Part shown: positions 16,536 through 25,158 of the stretch, in pieces
How the letters are laid out: the number at the start of each line of letters is the position of its first letter
Numbering within the stretch: position 1 is the stretch's first letter
Origin: Oscillospiraceae bacterium
GTDB lineage: Bacteria; Bacillota; Clostridia; Oscillospirales; Ruminococcaceae
Assembly (NCBI GenBank): GCA_024404915.1
Contig: JAKSPJ010000019.1
Span: 1-38,621 of the forward strand
DNA length: 38,621 bases
Direction of reading: 5' to 3'
The notes under the pieces: model-generated
What the model was told of the DNA's origin: nothing
Seen by the model: the letters and a program-made list of their open reading frames with translations, nothing else
The model's database searches: none
Made by a program: the position numbers and the translations under genes

Positions 16536-17369
16536 TTACTGCAATGCCTGATGAATCTCCGTAATAGCCTGCCGCACCAGTTTCTCAAACTGCGGTGCTG
16601 CCTGGTCACCCGCCTCCTTGACTTCTTCGTGAGTCAGGGGATGCGGAGAAATGCCTGCCGCCAGATTACTGATGCAGGATACACCACAGATTTCCATTCC
16701 GCAGTGACGTGCCGCAATGGCTTCAATTGCAGTGCTCATTCCAACGGCATCTGCACCCAGCAAACGGAACATGCGAATTTCAGCAGGGGATTCATATGCA
16801 GGGCCGGCAGTCTGCACATATACGCCTTCTTTCAGAGGAATATCTGCATTCACTGCAACCTTGCGAATAATTTTTCTCAGACGCTGGCTGTAAATCTCGC
16901 TCATATCCGGGAAGCGGACACCCAAAGCATCCAGGTTTGCTCCACGAAGAGGCGAAGGCACAAAGGACGAAATCTGATCTGTAATCAGCATGAATTCTCC
17001 TGCCTTCATACCTGCCTGAATACCACCTGCCGCATTGGTCAGAAACAGCACCTTTGCACCTAACATGCACATCAGACGAATGGGAAGCACCGCTTCCTGG
17101 GGTGTATATCCTTCATACATATGCACTCTGCCCTGCATAACCACAACAGGCACACCATCACAATAACCAAAAATAAAACGGCCTGCATGTCCTGCCACGG
17201 TAGATACCGGGAAAGAAGGAATATCTGCATAGGAAAGGGTTTCCACCGCTTCAATTTTGTCGCCGAATGTGCCAAGGCCTGAGCCGAGAATCAACGCAAT
17301 TTCCGGCTGAAAATGAATCTTTTCCTTCACAAAAGCAAAACTCTGCTGCAGCTGTGTTTCCACTGTCAT
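16536..17369 (-). CDS. Purine-nucleoside phosphorylase (trimeric, PNP-I type)
   Basis: A 277-residue enzyme splitting inosine, guanosine or their deoxy forms with phosphate into base and (deoxy)ribose-1-phosphate. Family motifs are LGSGLG near the start, 'VAGHAGRF', 'GRVHMYEGYTPQEA', 'LTNAAGGI', 'QTAGPAYESPAEIRM' and 'VGMSTAIEAIAARH'. Glu in AYESPAE and Asn in 'ISNLAAG' are the base-binding residues of the trimeric class. The start follows AGGAGG. It lies 15 bp after ahcY and 12 bp before the unknown gene. In this context it would clear the inosine or adenosine released from SAH turnover. It could also handle methylthioadenosine-like substrates, though the binding motif favours 6-oxopurines. 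Confidence 0.92.
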   Translation of the reverse strand: MTVETQLQQSFAFVKEKIHFQPEIALILGSGLGTFGDKIEAVETLSYADIPSFPVSTVAGHAGRFIFGYCDGVPVVVMQGRVHMYEGYTPQEAVLPIRLMCMLGAKVLFLTNAAGGIQAGMKAGEFMLITDQISSFVPSPLRGANLDALGVRFPDMSEIYSQRLRKIIRKVAVNADIPLKEGVYVQTAGPAYESPAEIRMFRLLGADAVGMSTAIEAIAARHCGMEICGVSCISNLAAGISPHPLTHEEVKEAGDQAAPQFEKLVRQAITEIHQALQ

Positions 17370-17384
17370 AACATTGCCCTCCTC

Positions 17385-18632
17385 TTACTCCGCATCTGCG
17401 CCGTACAGATAAATCCGCTGGTCTTCTGTCAGCACATCCAGCGAAATACCCATGCTCTCCAGCTTGTGACGTGCAACAGCTTCGTCCACCTCTCTGGGTA
17501 CATAATTCAGAACATCAGCAACGCTGCTTCGGTTCTGAATCAGCCACTGTGCACTCAATGCCTGGATGGCAAAGCTCATATCCATAATCTCTGCCGGGTG
17601 GCCGTCACCTGCTGCCAGATTCACCAGTCTTCCTTCTGCAATGACATAGACGGTGACGCCATTAGGCAGCGTATAGCCCATAATATTATTCCGGGCAGGG
17701 AATGACTTTACCGCCAGCTGACGGAGTCCTGCCATGTCCACTTCCACATCGAAATGTCCTGCATTGCAGAGAATAGCACCCTCATGCATATTCAGGAAAC
17801 TCTTTTCTGTAATAACATGCTTGCAGCCTGTCACGGTTACGAAGAAATCGCCGGTTTTCGCTGCTTCTTCCATCTTCATAACGGTAAAACCATCCATGAC
17901 CGCTTCAATCGCCTTGATGGGATCCACTTCAGTAACGATGACCTTGGCACCCAATCCCTTGGCACGCATTGCAGCACCCTTGCCGCACCAGCCGTAGCCG
18001 GCGATTACCACGGTCTTTCCGGCAACAATCAGATTGGTTGTACGGTTAATGCCGTCCCAGACGGACTGACCTGTACCATAGCGGTTATCAAACAGATGCT
18101 TGCAGTCTGCATCATTGACCAGCATCATGGGGAACTTCAGGGTATTGGCGGATGCCATTGCCTTCAGACGCAGAATGCCTGTAGTGGTTTCCTCACAGCC
18201 GCCGATGACATTGCCCAGAAGCTGCGGATACTCTGTGTGAATCAGAGTCACCAGATCTCCGCCGTCGTCAATGATGAAATGGGGCTCTGCTTCAATGACT
18301 CTGCGGGTATAGGCTTCATACTCCTCCGGCGTAGTGCCGTGCCATGCATACACATTCAGACCGCCGTGCACCAGTGCTGCTGCCACGTCATCCTGGGTTG
18401 AAAGAGGATTAGAGCCTGTAATATACATTTCAGCACCGCCTGCCGCCAGCACACGGCACAGATAAGCCGTTTTTGCCTCCAGATGAATGGAAAGCGCAAT
18501 CCGCTTGCCCGCAAATGGCTTTGTTTCAGAGAATTCCTGCTCAATTCTGCGAAGCAGCGGCATGTTTCCCTTTACCCATGCAATTTTCTGCTCTCCGCTC
18601 TCCCATAAAGATATATCACGAATTTCACTCAT
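17385..18632 (-). CDS. ahcY: Adenosylhomocysteinase
   Basis: A 415-residue S-adenosylhomocysteine hydrolase: SAH to adenosine and homocysteine, using bound NAD. Signatures are 'FAGKRIALSIHLEAKTAYL' with 'LAAGGAEMYITGSNPLSTQDD', 'IIDDGGDL', 'EETTTGILRLKAM', 'NRYGTGQSVWDGI' and the NAD loop GYGWCGKG. The GYGW form and the short length match the archaeal/Thermotoga-like group rather than the longer proteobacterial enzymes. Enzymes of that group can prefer S-inosylhomocysteine, which is notable beside mtaD. The start at 18632 (MSEIRD) follows AAAGGCGG; the frame extends to 18653 without a site. It is the first gene of the operon, with a leader of about 125 nt. Confidence 0.93.
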   Translation of the reverse strand: MSEIRDISLWESGEQKIAWVKGNMPLLRRIEQEFSETKPFAGKRIALSIHLEAKTAYLCRVLAAGGAEMYITGSNPLSTQDDVAAALVHGGLNVYAWHGTTPEEYEAYTRRVIEAEPHFIIDDGGDLVTLIHTEYPQLLGNVIGGCEETTTGILRLKAMASANTLKFPMMLVNDADCKHLFDNRYGTGQSVWDGINRTTNLIVAGKTVVIAGYGWCGKGAAMRAKGLGAKVIVTEVDPIKAIEAVMDGFTVMKMEEAAKTGDFFVTVTGCKHVITEKSFLNMHEGAILCNAGHFDVEVDMAGLRQLAVKSFPARNNIMGYTLPNGVTVYVIAEGRLVNLAAGDGHPAEIMDMSFAIQALSAQWLIQNRSSVADVLNYVPREVDEAVARHKLESMGISLDVLTEDQRIYLYGADAE

Positions 18633-18714
18633 GATGTTACCGCCTTTCTGCATAAAAACTTGTTCGCAGACACGTTCCCGGATGATTCATCGGTTTTATA
18701 TGACGTGCTGCAGC

Positions 18715-18733
18715 ATATCCCCGGCCAGGATAT
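18715..18733 (-). other. Hairpin in the ahcY leader
   Basis: A stem ATATCC/GGATAT closes a short loop in the untranslated leader between the promoter (18766-18794) and the ahcY start. I could not match the leader to a known SAM or SAH riboswitch. Confidence 0.4.
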
Positions 18734-18765
18734 TTCATTCCGGATACTGCCATTGTTTCCATCTT

Positions 18766-18794
18766 ATTTTACCATATTTCATCGTAAATTGCAA
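18766..18794 (-). promoter_or_regulatory. Sigma-A promoter of the ahcY operon
   Basis: Minus strand TTGCAA, 17-bp spacer, TAAAAT with TGG before the -10. It lies back to back with the pncB promoter, 50 bp apart. Confidence 0.75.
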
Positions 18795-18844
18795 GCAATT
18801 TGTCTATATTCCAAAAGTATGTTATGCATTTTTGCAAAAAAAGC

Positions 18845-18873
18845 TTGACGAAATTGTGATTTTGTAGTAAAAT
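18845..18873 (+). promoter_or_regulatory. Sigma-A promoter of the pncB operon
   Basis: TTGACG, 17-bp spacer, TAAAAT. Transcription would start near 18880, leaving a leader of about 113 nt before the ATG at 18993. Confidence 0.75.
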
Positions 18874-18879
18874 ATAAGG

Positions 18880-18992
18880 GGAGTTTGCCTACTCTTCCAC
18901 AGAAGAAATCTGCAGCACCATCCGGTGTCAGCCGCTGGCCTGCATTCTTTATGGCAGTCTGAATAAATAATTTGATAAATGAGGTGTGAACA
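18880..18992 (+). other. Leader of the pncB operon with several small hairpins
   Basis: Short stems are visible: GAGT/ACTC (18881-18894), CTTC/GAAG (18894-18905) and CACC/GGTG (18916-18927) nested in CAGC/GCTG. No match to a riboswitch class I know. GAGGTG before the ATG is the ribosome site. Confidence 0.35.
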
Positions 18993-20471
18993 ATGCAATC
19001 ATCCAATGAAAACCAGTCTCTTCTGGCGGTACGAAACCTGACAATGCTGGTGGATTTTTATGAAATGACCATGGCAAACGGTTTTCTGGAAAATGGTCTG
19101 GGTGAAATCACCACCTGCTTCGACCTTTTCTTCCGTAAGGTGCCGGACCAGGGCGGCTATGCCATCATGGCAGGACTGGAACAGGCAATTGAGTACATGA
19201 AAAATCTGCACTTCACAGAAGAAGATATCGCATATCTCCGTGATAAACACATTTTCTGTGAGGCATTTCTGGACTATCTTGCAAATTTCCGTTTCGTCTG
19301 CGATGTCTGGGCTATTCCGGAGGGTACGCCGATTTTTCCGCACGAACCCCTGATGACAGTCCGTGGACCGGCTATGCAGGCACAGTTCATTGAAACCATG
19401 CTTTTGCTTTCTGTCAACCATCAGTCCCTGATTGCAACAAAGGCAAGCCGTATCGTGCGTGCAGCAGACGGCAGACCAGTCATGGAATTCGGCTCACGCC
19501 GTGCACAGGGCTGTGACGGCGCATTGTATGGCGCAAGAGCTGCCTATATTGCAGGTGCTGCCGGCACTGCCTGTGCCATCTGCGACCGTGAATTCGGCGT
19601 TCCGGCACTGGGCACAATGGCACACAGCTGGGTACAGCTGTTCCCCACAGAACTGGATGCATTCCGTGCTTATGCAAAGGTCTATCCGGATTCCTGCACA
19701 CTGCTGGTGGATACCTTCCATGTCCTGAAATCCGGCGTTCCCAATGCCATCACTGTTTTCAAGGAACTGAAGGCCGCCGGACATAAGCCCCAGGGCATCC
19801 GCATCGACAGCGGCGATATTGCATATCTCTCTAAAAAAGCCCGTATCATGCTGGATGAGGCAGGATTGGAAGAGGTCAAAATCGTGGCATCCAATTCCCT
19901 GGATGAATACCTGATCCGTGATCTGCTGGTACAGGGCGCACAGATTGACAGCTTCGGCGTAGGTGAACGCCTTGTCACTTCCCGTTCTGAACCAGTCTTC
20001 GGCGGTGTATATAAGCTGGTTGCCTGCGGCACCGCAGACGCCCCTGCATCCCTGGTACCGAAAATCAAGCTTTCGGAGAATGTGGCAAAGATTACCAATC
20101 CGGGCTTCAAAACCGTATGGCGTCTATTTGACAACGAAACCGGCATGGCCATTGCAGATGTCATCACACTGTTTGATGAAGTCATTGACGATACACAGCC
20201 CTATGTGATTTTCGACCCGGAATTTACCTACAAGAGAAAGAAAATCGCCAACTTCAAGGCTGTCAGACTGCAGGTGCCGATTTTCGAGAACGGTAAATGC
20301 GTTTACGATTGTCCGCCCATTGCAAGCCTGCGTGAAAACTGCAGAACGCAGCTGAATACCATCTGGGATGAAGTGAAGCGTTTTGAGAATCCGCACAAGT
20401 ATTATGTTGACCTTTCGGAACCTCTCTGGAAGCTGAAACGTGAACTGCTGGACAAGTATTTTTCTGAGTAA
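18993..20471 (+). CDS. pncB: Nicotinate phosphoribosyltransferase
   Basis: A 492-residue enzyme of the Preiss-Handler NAD salvage pathway: nicotinate, PRPP and ATP to nicotinate mononucleotide. Motifs are 'LTMLVDFYEMTMANGF' near the start, 'EFGSRRAQGCDGALYGARAAY', 'LGTMAHSWVQLF' with the conserved His, 'LLVDTFHVLKSGVPNAI' and 'IRIDSGDIAYLSKKAR'. The length fits the long Firmicutes type. The start follows GAGGTG. It is the first gene of a six-gene operon; the next gene begins 11 bp after its stop. Why NAD salvage is linked with aryl-acid metabolism genes is not evident; the later genes may simply share the promoter. Confidence 0.93.
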   Translation: MQSSNENQSLLAVRNLTMLVDFYEMTMANGFLENGLGEITTCFDLFFRKVPDQGGYAIMAGLEQAIEYMKNLHFTEEDIAYLRDKHIFCEAFLDYLANFRFVCDVWAIPEGTPIFPHEPLMTVRGPAMQAQFIETMLLLSVNHQSLIATKASRIVRAADGRPVMEFGSRRAQGCDGALYGARAAYIAGAAGTACAICDREFGVPALGTMAHSWVQLFPTELDAFRAYAKVYPDSCTLLVDTFHVLKSGVPNAITVFKELKAAGHKPQGIRIDSGDIAYLSKKARIMLDEAGLEEVKIVASNSLDEYLIRDLLVQGAQIDSFGVGERLVTSRSEPVFGGVYKLVACGTADAPASLVPKIKLSENVAKITNPGFKTVWRLFDNETGMAIADVITLFDEVIDDTQPYVIFDPEFTYKRKKIANFKAVRLQVPIFENGKCVYDCPPIASLRENCRTQLNTIWDEVKRFENPHKYYVDLSEPLWKLKRELLDKYFSE

Positions 20472-20482
20472 AGGGCCCTTAT

Positions 20483-21925
20483 ATGAAAATTGATCTGTCA
20501 TTGACACATCTGGGAAAAGCACGCTGCGCCATGGATATTACGGACGGCAGTGAACGTGGTGAATATGTTTCTCAGGACTATATTCTGAAAACACTTGGCA
20601 GACCGCTGCGGTCTGTTAATCTGATGTACTGCTATTATCCCCTGGATGAAACATTTCCTGTCCGTGCAAGAGATGCCTTTCGGGACAAGGAAGTAAAATT
20701 CCAGTGGGACTACCCATATGATGATTATTTTCCCTATACGGGGGGATTAAACGGCGACCGCAGCAGCACGGTTTTCCAGCAGATGCGGGATATCCGCCGA
20801 CACGGCCAGGACGTGACACTCACACTGACCTGTGACCCTGCTGTTTCCGATGCGCATCTGATTGCCATTGCAGAGGACCTGCGTCCCTTCGGCAGAATGT
20901 TTCTAAGGCTGAATCATGAGGCCACCGGCAACTGGTTTTCCTTTAATAAGCGTGCTTCCTATGAAGAAGTGGCCGCATTTTTTGTTCGTGCGTGCGGCAT
21001 CATTCATCAGCACGCACCCAATGTGCAGATGATTATTTGTCTGGACGGTGTCAAGGATATTCACTCTGACAAAATGGAAAAGGATGATGAATTCGCCTGC
21101 ACCATTCCTGCCGCAGATATCTGGTCTGTGGATAAGTACATGGCACTGCACTGGGGCTGGCCCTATGACACTGCCCTGAAAGACGGCAATACCCACGCAC
21201 GGCATCCCTACCATGAAACCTATGCATTGACAAAGAAATCCTATCGCAGATTTCTGGAATTGAATCAGGAGAATCCGAAGCCCATGGTAATGAGCGAATT
21301 CAATGCTGACGGCGACGTAACCGGTCCTTATGACCAGTGCAAAATGGTGGATGGCTTCTTCCGCCTCCTGAAAGAGGATGAAGAAGACTGGCTTTCAGGA
21401 ATCAATTTTTATCAGTTCCGTGACCGTGGCAGACTGGGACTGGAAATTCAGGATCCCTCCGATGCTGCCTCCGGCATGCCGCAGCCTGTAATGCAGACCT
21501 TCAAAAAATGGATACAGGATCCGCTGTTTTTGCCCCGGATTTCAGAACATGCAGAGGCTGCTCCTGCATTGCCGATCACATTGCGCTGGGGCGGCGCAGA
21601 AGATGCAGACGGCATTGCTATGCTGTTCCGTCTGGAACAGCAGCCACATTTCTGCGAGCTGGTCTTTTCAGACAAGGGAAATTATATGATTGAATTTCTG
21701 GGAAGATGGTTCTATAAGGCTCCGGAAGCTGCATTTGTTGACCTGATGCCTGCATTTTTCGAGCATCCGCTGGAGCATGCATGTGATGCTGCCATCCGTA
21801 TTTTTGCACCGCCTGCAGACGGTATCAATCCGGAAGATGATCTGCTGAATTGCTATACTCTTATCGAAGCGCTGCCTGCGCTCCGTGTGGAATATGAACC
21901 TGTGGAGCCGGACCTGGATGAATGA
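20483..21925 (+). CDS. Cytosolic clan GH-A glycosidase-like protein (GH26-like)
   Basis: A 480-residue protein with no signal peptide, dockerin or binding module. The first 340 residues look like a (beta/alpha)8 glycosidase. 'FLRLNHEATGNWFSF' places Glu146 where GH26 and related mannanases have the acid/base, and 'PMVMSEFNADG' places Glu272 where the nucleophile would be. 'YMALHWGWPYD' and 'GINFYQFRDRGRLGLE' fit later strands. The last 130 residues are a separate region without a name. The start is at ATG 20483 with AAAGGG 7 nt upstream. It overlaps the following HAD gene by 8 bp. Because it lacks export signals it would act on imported oligosaccharides, or may have lost catalytic function. 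The family assignment is an inference from two motifs. Confidence 0.7.
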   Translation: MKIDLSLTHLGKARCAMDITDGSERGEYVSQDYILKTLGRPLRSVNLMYCYYPLDETFPVRARDAFRDKEVKFQWDYPYDDYFPYTGGLNGDRSSTVFQQMRDIRRHGQDVTLTLTCDPAVSDAHLIAIAEDLRPFGRMFLRLNHEATGNWFSFNKRASYEEVAAFFVRACGIIHQHAPNVQMIICLDGVKDIHSDKMEKDDEFACTIPAADIWSVDKYMALHWGWPYDTALKDGNTHARHPYHETYALTKKSYRRFLELNQENPKPMVMSEFNADGDVTGPYDQCKMVDGFFRLLKEDEEDWLSGINFYQFRDRGRLGLEIQDPSDAASGMPQPVMQTFKKWIQDPLFLPRISEHAEAAPALPITLRWGGAEDADGIAMLFRLEQQPHFCELVFSDKGNYMIEFLGRWFYKAPEAAFVDLMPAFFEHPLEHACDAAIRIFAPPADGINPEDDLLNCYTLIEALPALRVEYEPVEPDLDE

Positions 21926-22778
21926 GTTATATATTACGGATTTAGACGGAACACTGCTGCAGCCCAATGGTACTGTTTCGGATTACAGCTATTCTATACT
22001 GAAGGAAATGCTTGAAAAACAGTTTCCTTTCACCATTGCAACAGCCAGAACGCCCTTATCGGTTCTTCCGATTTTACGGGGGCTTCCGTTTCGTCTTCCC
22101 TTTATCGTTTTAAACGGTGCTGTTTTGTATAACCCGGTGACGGACAAGATACTCTCCGGTGCTGTCATACGCCGGGATGCCTTCCTGGAAGTATGCAGAA
22201 TCTATCAGCATTTTAATATAAACGGCTTTGTCTTCTGCGTGGTGGATGCGCAGTTTCGTATCGGCTACACCACCCTTTCCACGGAAAATATGATGGCCTA
22301 CTACAATGAACGGCAGGGGGAGCACGCCGATTTGTTCTATTCTGTACCTGCAATGGAAACACTGGCAGATCAACACCCGGTGTTCCTGTCACTTCACGGA
22401 AAAAAGCATGTCATTGACCCGATTTATGCCGCCGTTTCCCAAATCGACGGAATCAATGTAACGAATTATCAGGACGTTTATGAAACCGACATCTGGTACA
22501 TGGAAATCACTTCTGATACGGCATCCAAATATCATGGTGTCCTTCGTCTTCGGGAATACCTGAAACCAAAGCATATTACATGCTTTGGTGACAACCGCAA
22601 CGATATCCCTATGTTTCAGGGCAGCGATTACCGGATTGCCGTTGCAAATGCAGCTGCTGATCTGAAGGCAATGGCTGATGAAATCATCGATTGTAATGCC
22701 GCTGATGCGGTTACAAAATATTTGCATTCAATTTATCAAAAGGAGTACATTTATGAAAAAGCTGATGCTTGGAAATGA
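21918..22778 (+). CDS. HAD-superfamily hydrolase (Cof-type)
   Basis: A 286-residue phosphatase-like protein. HAD motif I is DLDGTLL (residues 7-13), motif II is Thr in 'FTIATARTP', and motif IV is 'FGDNRNDIPMF' with the conserved acidic pair. The cap between motifs II and III marks the Cof/IIB class that acts on sugar phosphates, nucleotides or cofactors. The start at 21918 overlaps the upstream stop by 8 bp, with GGAG 10 nt upstream. The end overlaps iorA by 26 bp. Substrate unknown; coupling to the glycosidase-like gene makes a sugar phosphate plausible. Confidence 0.88.
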   Translation: MNELYITDLDGTLLQPNGTVSDYSYSILKEMLEKQFPFTIATARTPLSVLPILRGLPFRLPFIVLNGAVLYNPVTDKILSGAVIRRDAFLEVCRIYQHFNINGFVFCVVDAQFRIGYTTLSTENMMAYYNERQGEHADLFYSVPAMETLADQHPVFLSLHGKKHVIDPIYAAVSQIDGINVTNYQDVYETDIWYMEITSDTASKYHGVLRLREYLKPKHITCFGDNRNDIPMFQGSDYRIAVANAAADLKAMADEIIDCNAADAVTKYLHSIYQKEYIYEKADAWK

Positions 22779-24477
22779 AGCTTTTGCAAGAGGCCTGTAT
22801 GAAGCAGGCTGCCGGTTTGCCTCCAGCTATCCCGGCACGCCTTCCACCGAAATCACAGAGGCCGTTGCAAAATACGACGAAGTCTATGCAGAATGGGCAC
22901 CGAATGAGAAGGTGGCAGTGGAAGCAGCTCTGGGTGCATGTTTTGCAGGTGCCCGTGCATTTGCGGCAATGAAGCATGTGGGCCTGAATGTTGCTGCTGA
23001 CCCCCTTTACACTGCCGCTTATACCGGTGTCAATGGTGGTCTGGTCATTGCAGTTGCTGATGATCCCGGCATGCACTCTTCCCAGAATGAACAGGATAGC
23101 CGTCATCACGCCATTGCCTCCAAAGTGCCGATGCTGGAACCCTCTGACTCTCAGGAGTGCAAAGATTTCGCAATGCTTGGCTATGAGATTTCAGAAACAT
23201 TTGACACACCTGTTCTGGTGCGTACCGCAACCAGAGTGGCTCATTCCCAGAGTGCCGTGGAGCAGATGCCCAGAACCGAAAAGGAACTTGTCCCATATGT
23301 CAAGAATCCCGGCAAATATGTGATGATGCCTTCCAATGCCAAGGGCAGGCATGTATTCGTTGAAGAACGTATGCAGAAACTGGTGGCTTATGCAGAAACA
23401 GCTGCCATCAATAAAGTGGAGAACAACGGCTCTGAAATTGGTGTCATTACCTGCGGTGCTGCTTATCAGTATGCAAAGGAAGCACTGGGCAGCAAGGTAA
23501 ATTACCTGAAACTGGGTATGACCAATCCCCTGCCGAATCAGTTATTCCTTGATTTCGCTGCACAGTGCAAAACACTCTATGTCATTGAAGAACTGGACGG
23601 CATTCTGGAACAGCACGTCAAGGCACTGGGCATTGCCTGCAAGGGAAAAGAAATCTTCGGCTGTATCGGTGAACTGAATCAGGTCATCATTGCAGAGAAG
23701 CTGCTGGGCACAAAGCTGGAAGTCACAGAATATCCTTCTCAGCTCCCGGTACGTCCTCCCGTCATGTGTGCAGGATGTCCTCACAGAGGCGTATTCTATA
23801 CCCTTGCAAAACACCATATTACTGTTTCCGGTGATATCGGATGCTATACACTCGGCGCAGCAAAGCCGCTGGAATCTATGGACTGGACCATCTGCATGGG
23901 CAGCTCTGTTTCCTGTCTCCACGGCTTCAACAAGGTGCTGGGCAAACAGTCTCAGAATAAAACCGTGGCTGTCATCGGTGATTCCACCTTTATGCATTCC
24001 GGCATGACCTCACTGGTAAATGTGGCATACAATGCTTCTGATTCCACTGTCATCATTCTGGATAATTCCATTACCGGTATGACCGGCCATCAGCAGAATC
24101 CCACCACCGGCAAAAATCTGAAGGGCGATCCCGCTGCTGCTGTTGACCTGGAAGCACTCTGCAAGGCCATCGGCATCAAGCGTGTTCGTGTGGCAGATCC
24201 CTATAAACTGGCAGAAATGGAACAAGCCGTTCTGGAAGAACTTGCCGCAGACGAGCCTTCTGTCATCATCAGCCGCAGACCTTGTGCACTGCTGAAGCAT
24301 GTCAAGCACAATGCGCCGATGAAGGTGAACAGCGACAAGTGCAAGAGCTGCAAAATGTGCCTGAAACTCGGCTGCCCTGCCATTTCCATGAAGAATGGAA
24401 AAGCCTGCATTGACCATACGCAGTGCGTAGGCTGCGGCATTTGCGCAGAGCTCTGCAAATTCCAGGCAATTGAATAA
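22753..24477 (+). CDS. iorA: Indolepyruvate:ferredoxin oxidoreductase, alpha subunit
   Basis: A 574-residue thiamine-diphosphate enzyme subunit. N-terminal pyrimidine-binding region: 'GLYEAGCRFASSYPGTPSTEI'. TPP-binding region: 'GDIGCYTLG', 'CMGSSVSCLHGF' and 'GDSTFMHSGMTSLVN' followed by 'DNSITGMTGHQQNP'. Two C-terminal 4Fe-4S clusters are marked by 'CKSCKMCLKLGCP' and 'CVGCGICAELCKF'. With IorB it converts aryl pyruvates (indolepyruvate, phenylpyruvate) and CoA into aryl-acetyl-CoA, CO2 and reduced ferredoxin, or runs in reverse. The start at 22753 follows AAGGAG and lies inside the end of the HAD gene; a longer frame begins at 22678 without support. Confidence 0.95.
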   Translation: MKKLMLGNEAFARGLYEAGCRFASSYPGTPSTEITEAVAKYDEVYAEWAPNEKVAVEAALGACFAGARAFAAMKHVGLNVAADPLYTAAYTGVNGGLVIAVADDPGMHSSQNEQDSRHHAIASKVPMLEPSDSQECKDFAMLGYEISETFDTPVLVRTATRVAHSQSAVEQMPRTEKELVPYVKNPGKYVMMPSNAKGRHVFVEERMQKLVAYAETAAINKVENNGSEIGVITCGAAYQYAKEALGSKVNYLKLGMTNPLPNQLFLDFAAQCKTLYVIEELDGILEQHVKALGIACKGKEIFGCIGELNQVIIAEKLLGTKLEVTEYPSQLPVRPPVMCAGCPHRGVFYTLAKHHITVSGDIGCYTLGAAKPLESMDWTICMGSSVSCLHGFNKVLGKQSQNKTVAVIGDSTFMHSGMTSLVNVAYNASDSTVIILDNSITGMTGHQQNPTTGKNLKGDPAAAVDLEALCKAIGIKRVRVADPYKLAEMEQAVLEELAADEPSVIISRRPCALLKHVKHNAPMKVNSDKCKSCKMCLKLGCPAISMKNGKACIDHTQCVGCGICAELCKFQAIE

Positions 24478-24531
24478 CAAAAGCTGTTATTCATAACGGA
24501 CATAATCAAACTTATAGGGAGGTTCTTTGGT

Positions 24532-25107
24532 ATGGAAACCAAGTCAATTATGATTGTCGGCGTTGGCGGACAGGGTTCTTTGCTCGCCAGCCGTATTCTT
24601 GGCAATGTTCTGCTGCAGCAGGGCTTTGCCGTCAAGGTCAGTGAAGTACACGGCATGTCACAGCGCGGCGGTTCTGTAGTCACATATGTCAAATACGGCG
24701 ATGAGGTCTGCTCTCCGGTCATTGAAAAAGGCGAAGCAGATGTGATCATCTCCTTTGAACTGCTGGAAGCAGCAAGATGGGCATCCTATCTGAAGAAGGG
24801 CGGCAAAATCGTCACTTCCACTCAGACTCTGGATCCCATGCCTGTCATAACCGGTACAGCAACTTACCCGGAAGACATCGTCGGAAATCTGATGAAAATG
24901 GATATCGATGTAACTGCAGTAGATGCCCTTTCTCTGGCAGAGAAGGCCGGTACCGCAAAGGCATCTAATGTTGTTCTGATGGGTGTTGTTTCAAAGAAAA
25001 TGGACTTTGATGAATCTATCTGGCAGGAAGCATTGAATCAATGCGTACCGCAGAAATTCATTGAAATAAATCGTGCTGCATTTGAGCTCGGCAGATCAGC
25101 AGACTAA
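24532..25107 (+). CDS. iorB: Indolepyruvate:ferredoxin oxidoreductase, beta subunit
   Basis: A 191-residue gamma-domain subunit of the 2-oxoacid:ferredoxin oxidoreductases. The N-terminal 'IMIVGVGGQGSLLASRILG' and 'SEVHGMSQRGGSVVTYVKYG' are typical. It pairs with IorA, whose stop is 54 bp upstream. The ribosome site is AGGGAGG. It supplies the CoA-side subunit for oxidative or reductive conversion of aryl pyruvates. Confidence 0.95.
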   Translation: METKSIMIVGVGGQGSLLASRILGNVLLQQGFAVKVSEVHGMSQRGGSVVTYVKYGDEVCSPVIEKGEADVIISFELLEAARWASYLKKGGKIVTSTQTLDPMPVITGTATYPEDIVGNLMKMDIDVTAVDALSLAEKAGTAKASNVVLMGVVSKKMDFDESIWQEALNQCVPQKFIEINRAAFELGRSAD

Positions 25108-25158
25108 TAATGCAGTACACGCTTAGAAAAAACCAAGATTTGAAAGGATTGTAAGAAA

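Noticed and set aside
18633..18760. SAM or SAH riboswitch in the ahcY leader
   Set aside because: The leader does not show the conserved core of SAM-I or the SAH class; only simple hairpins are visible.
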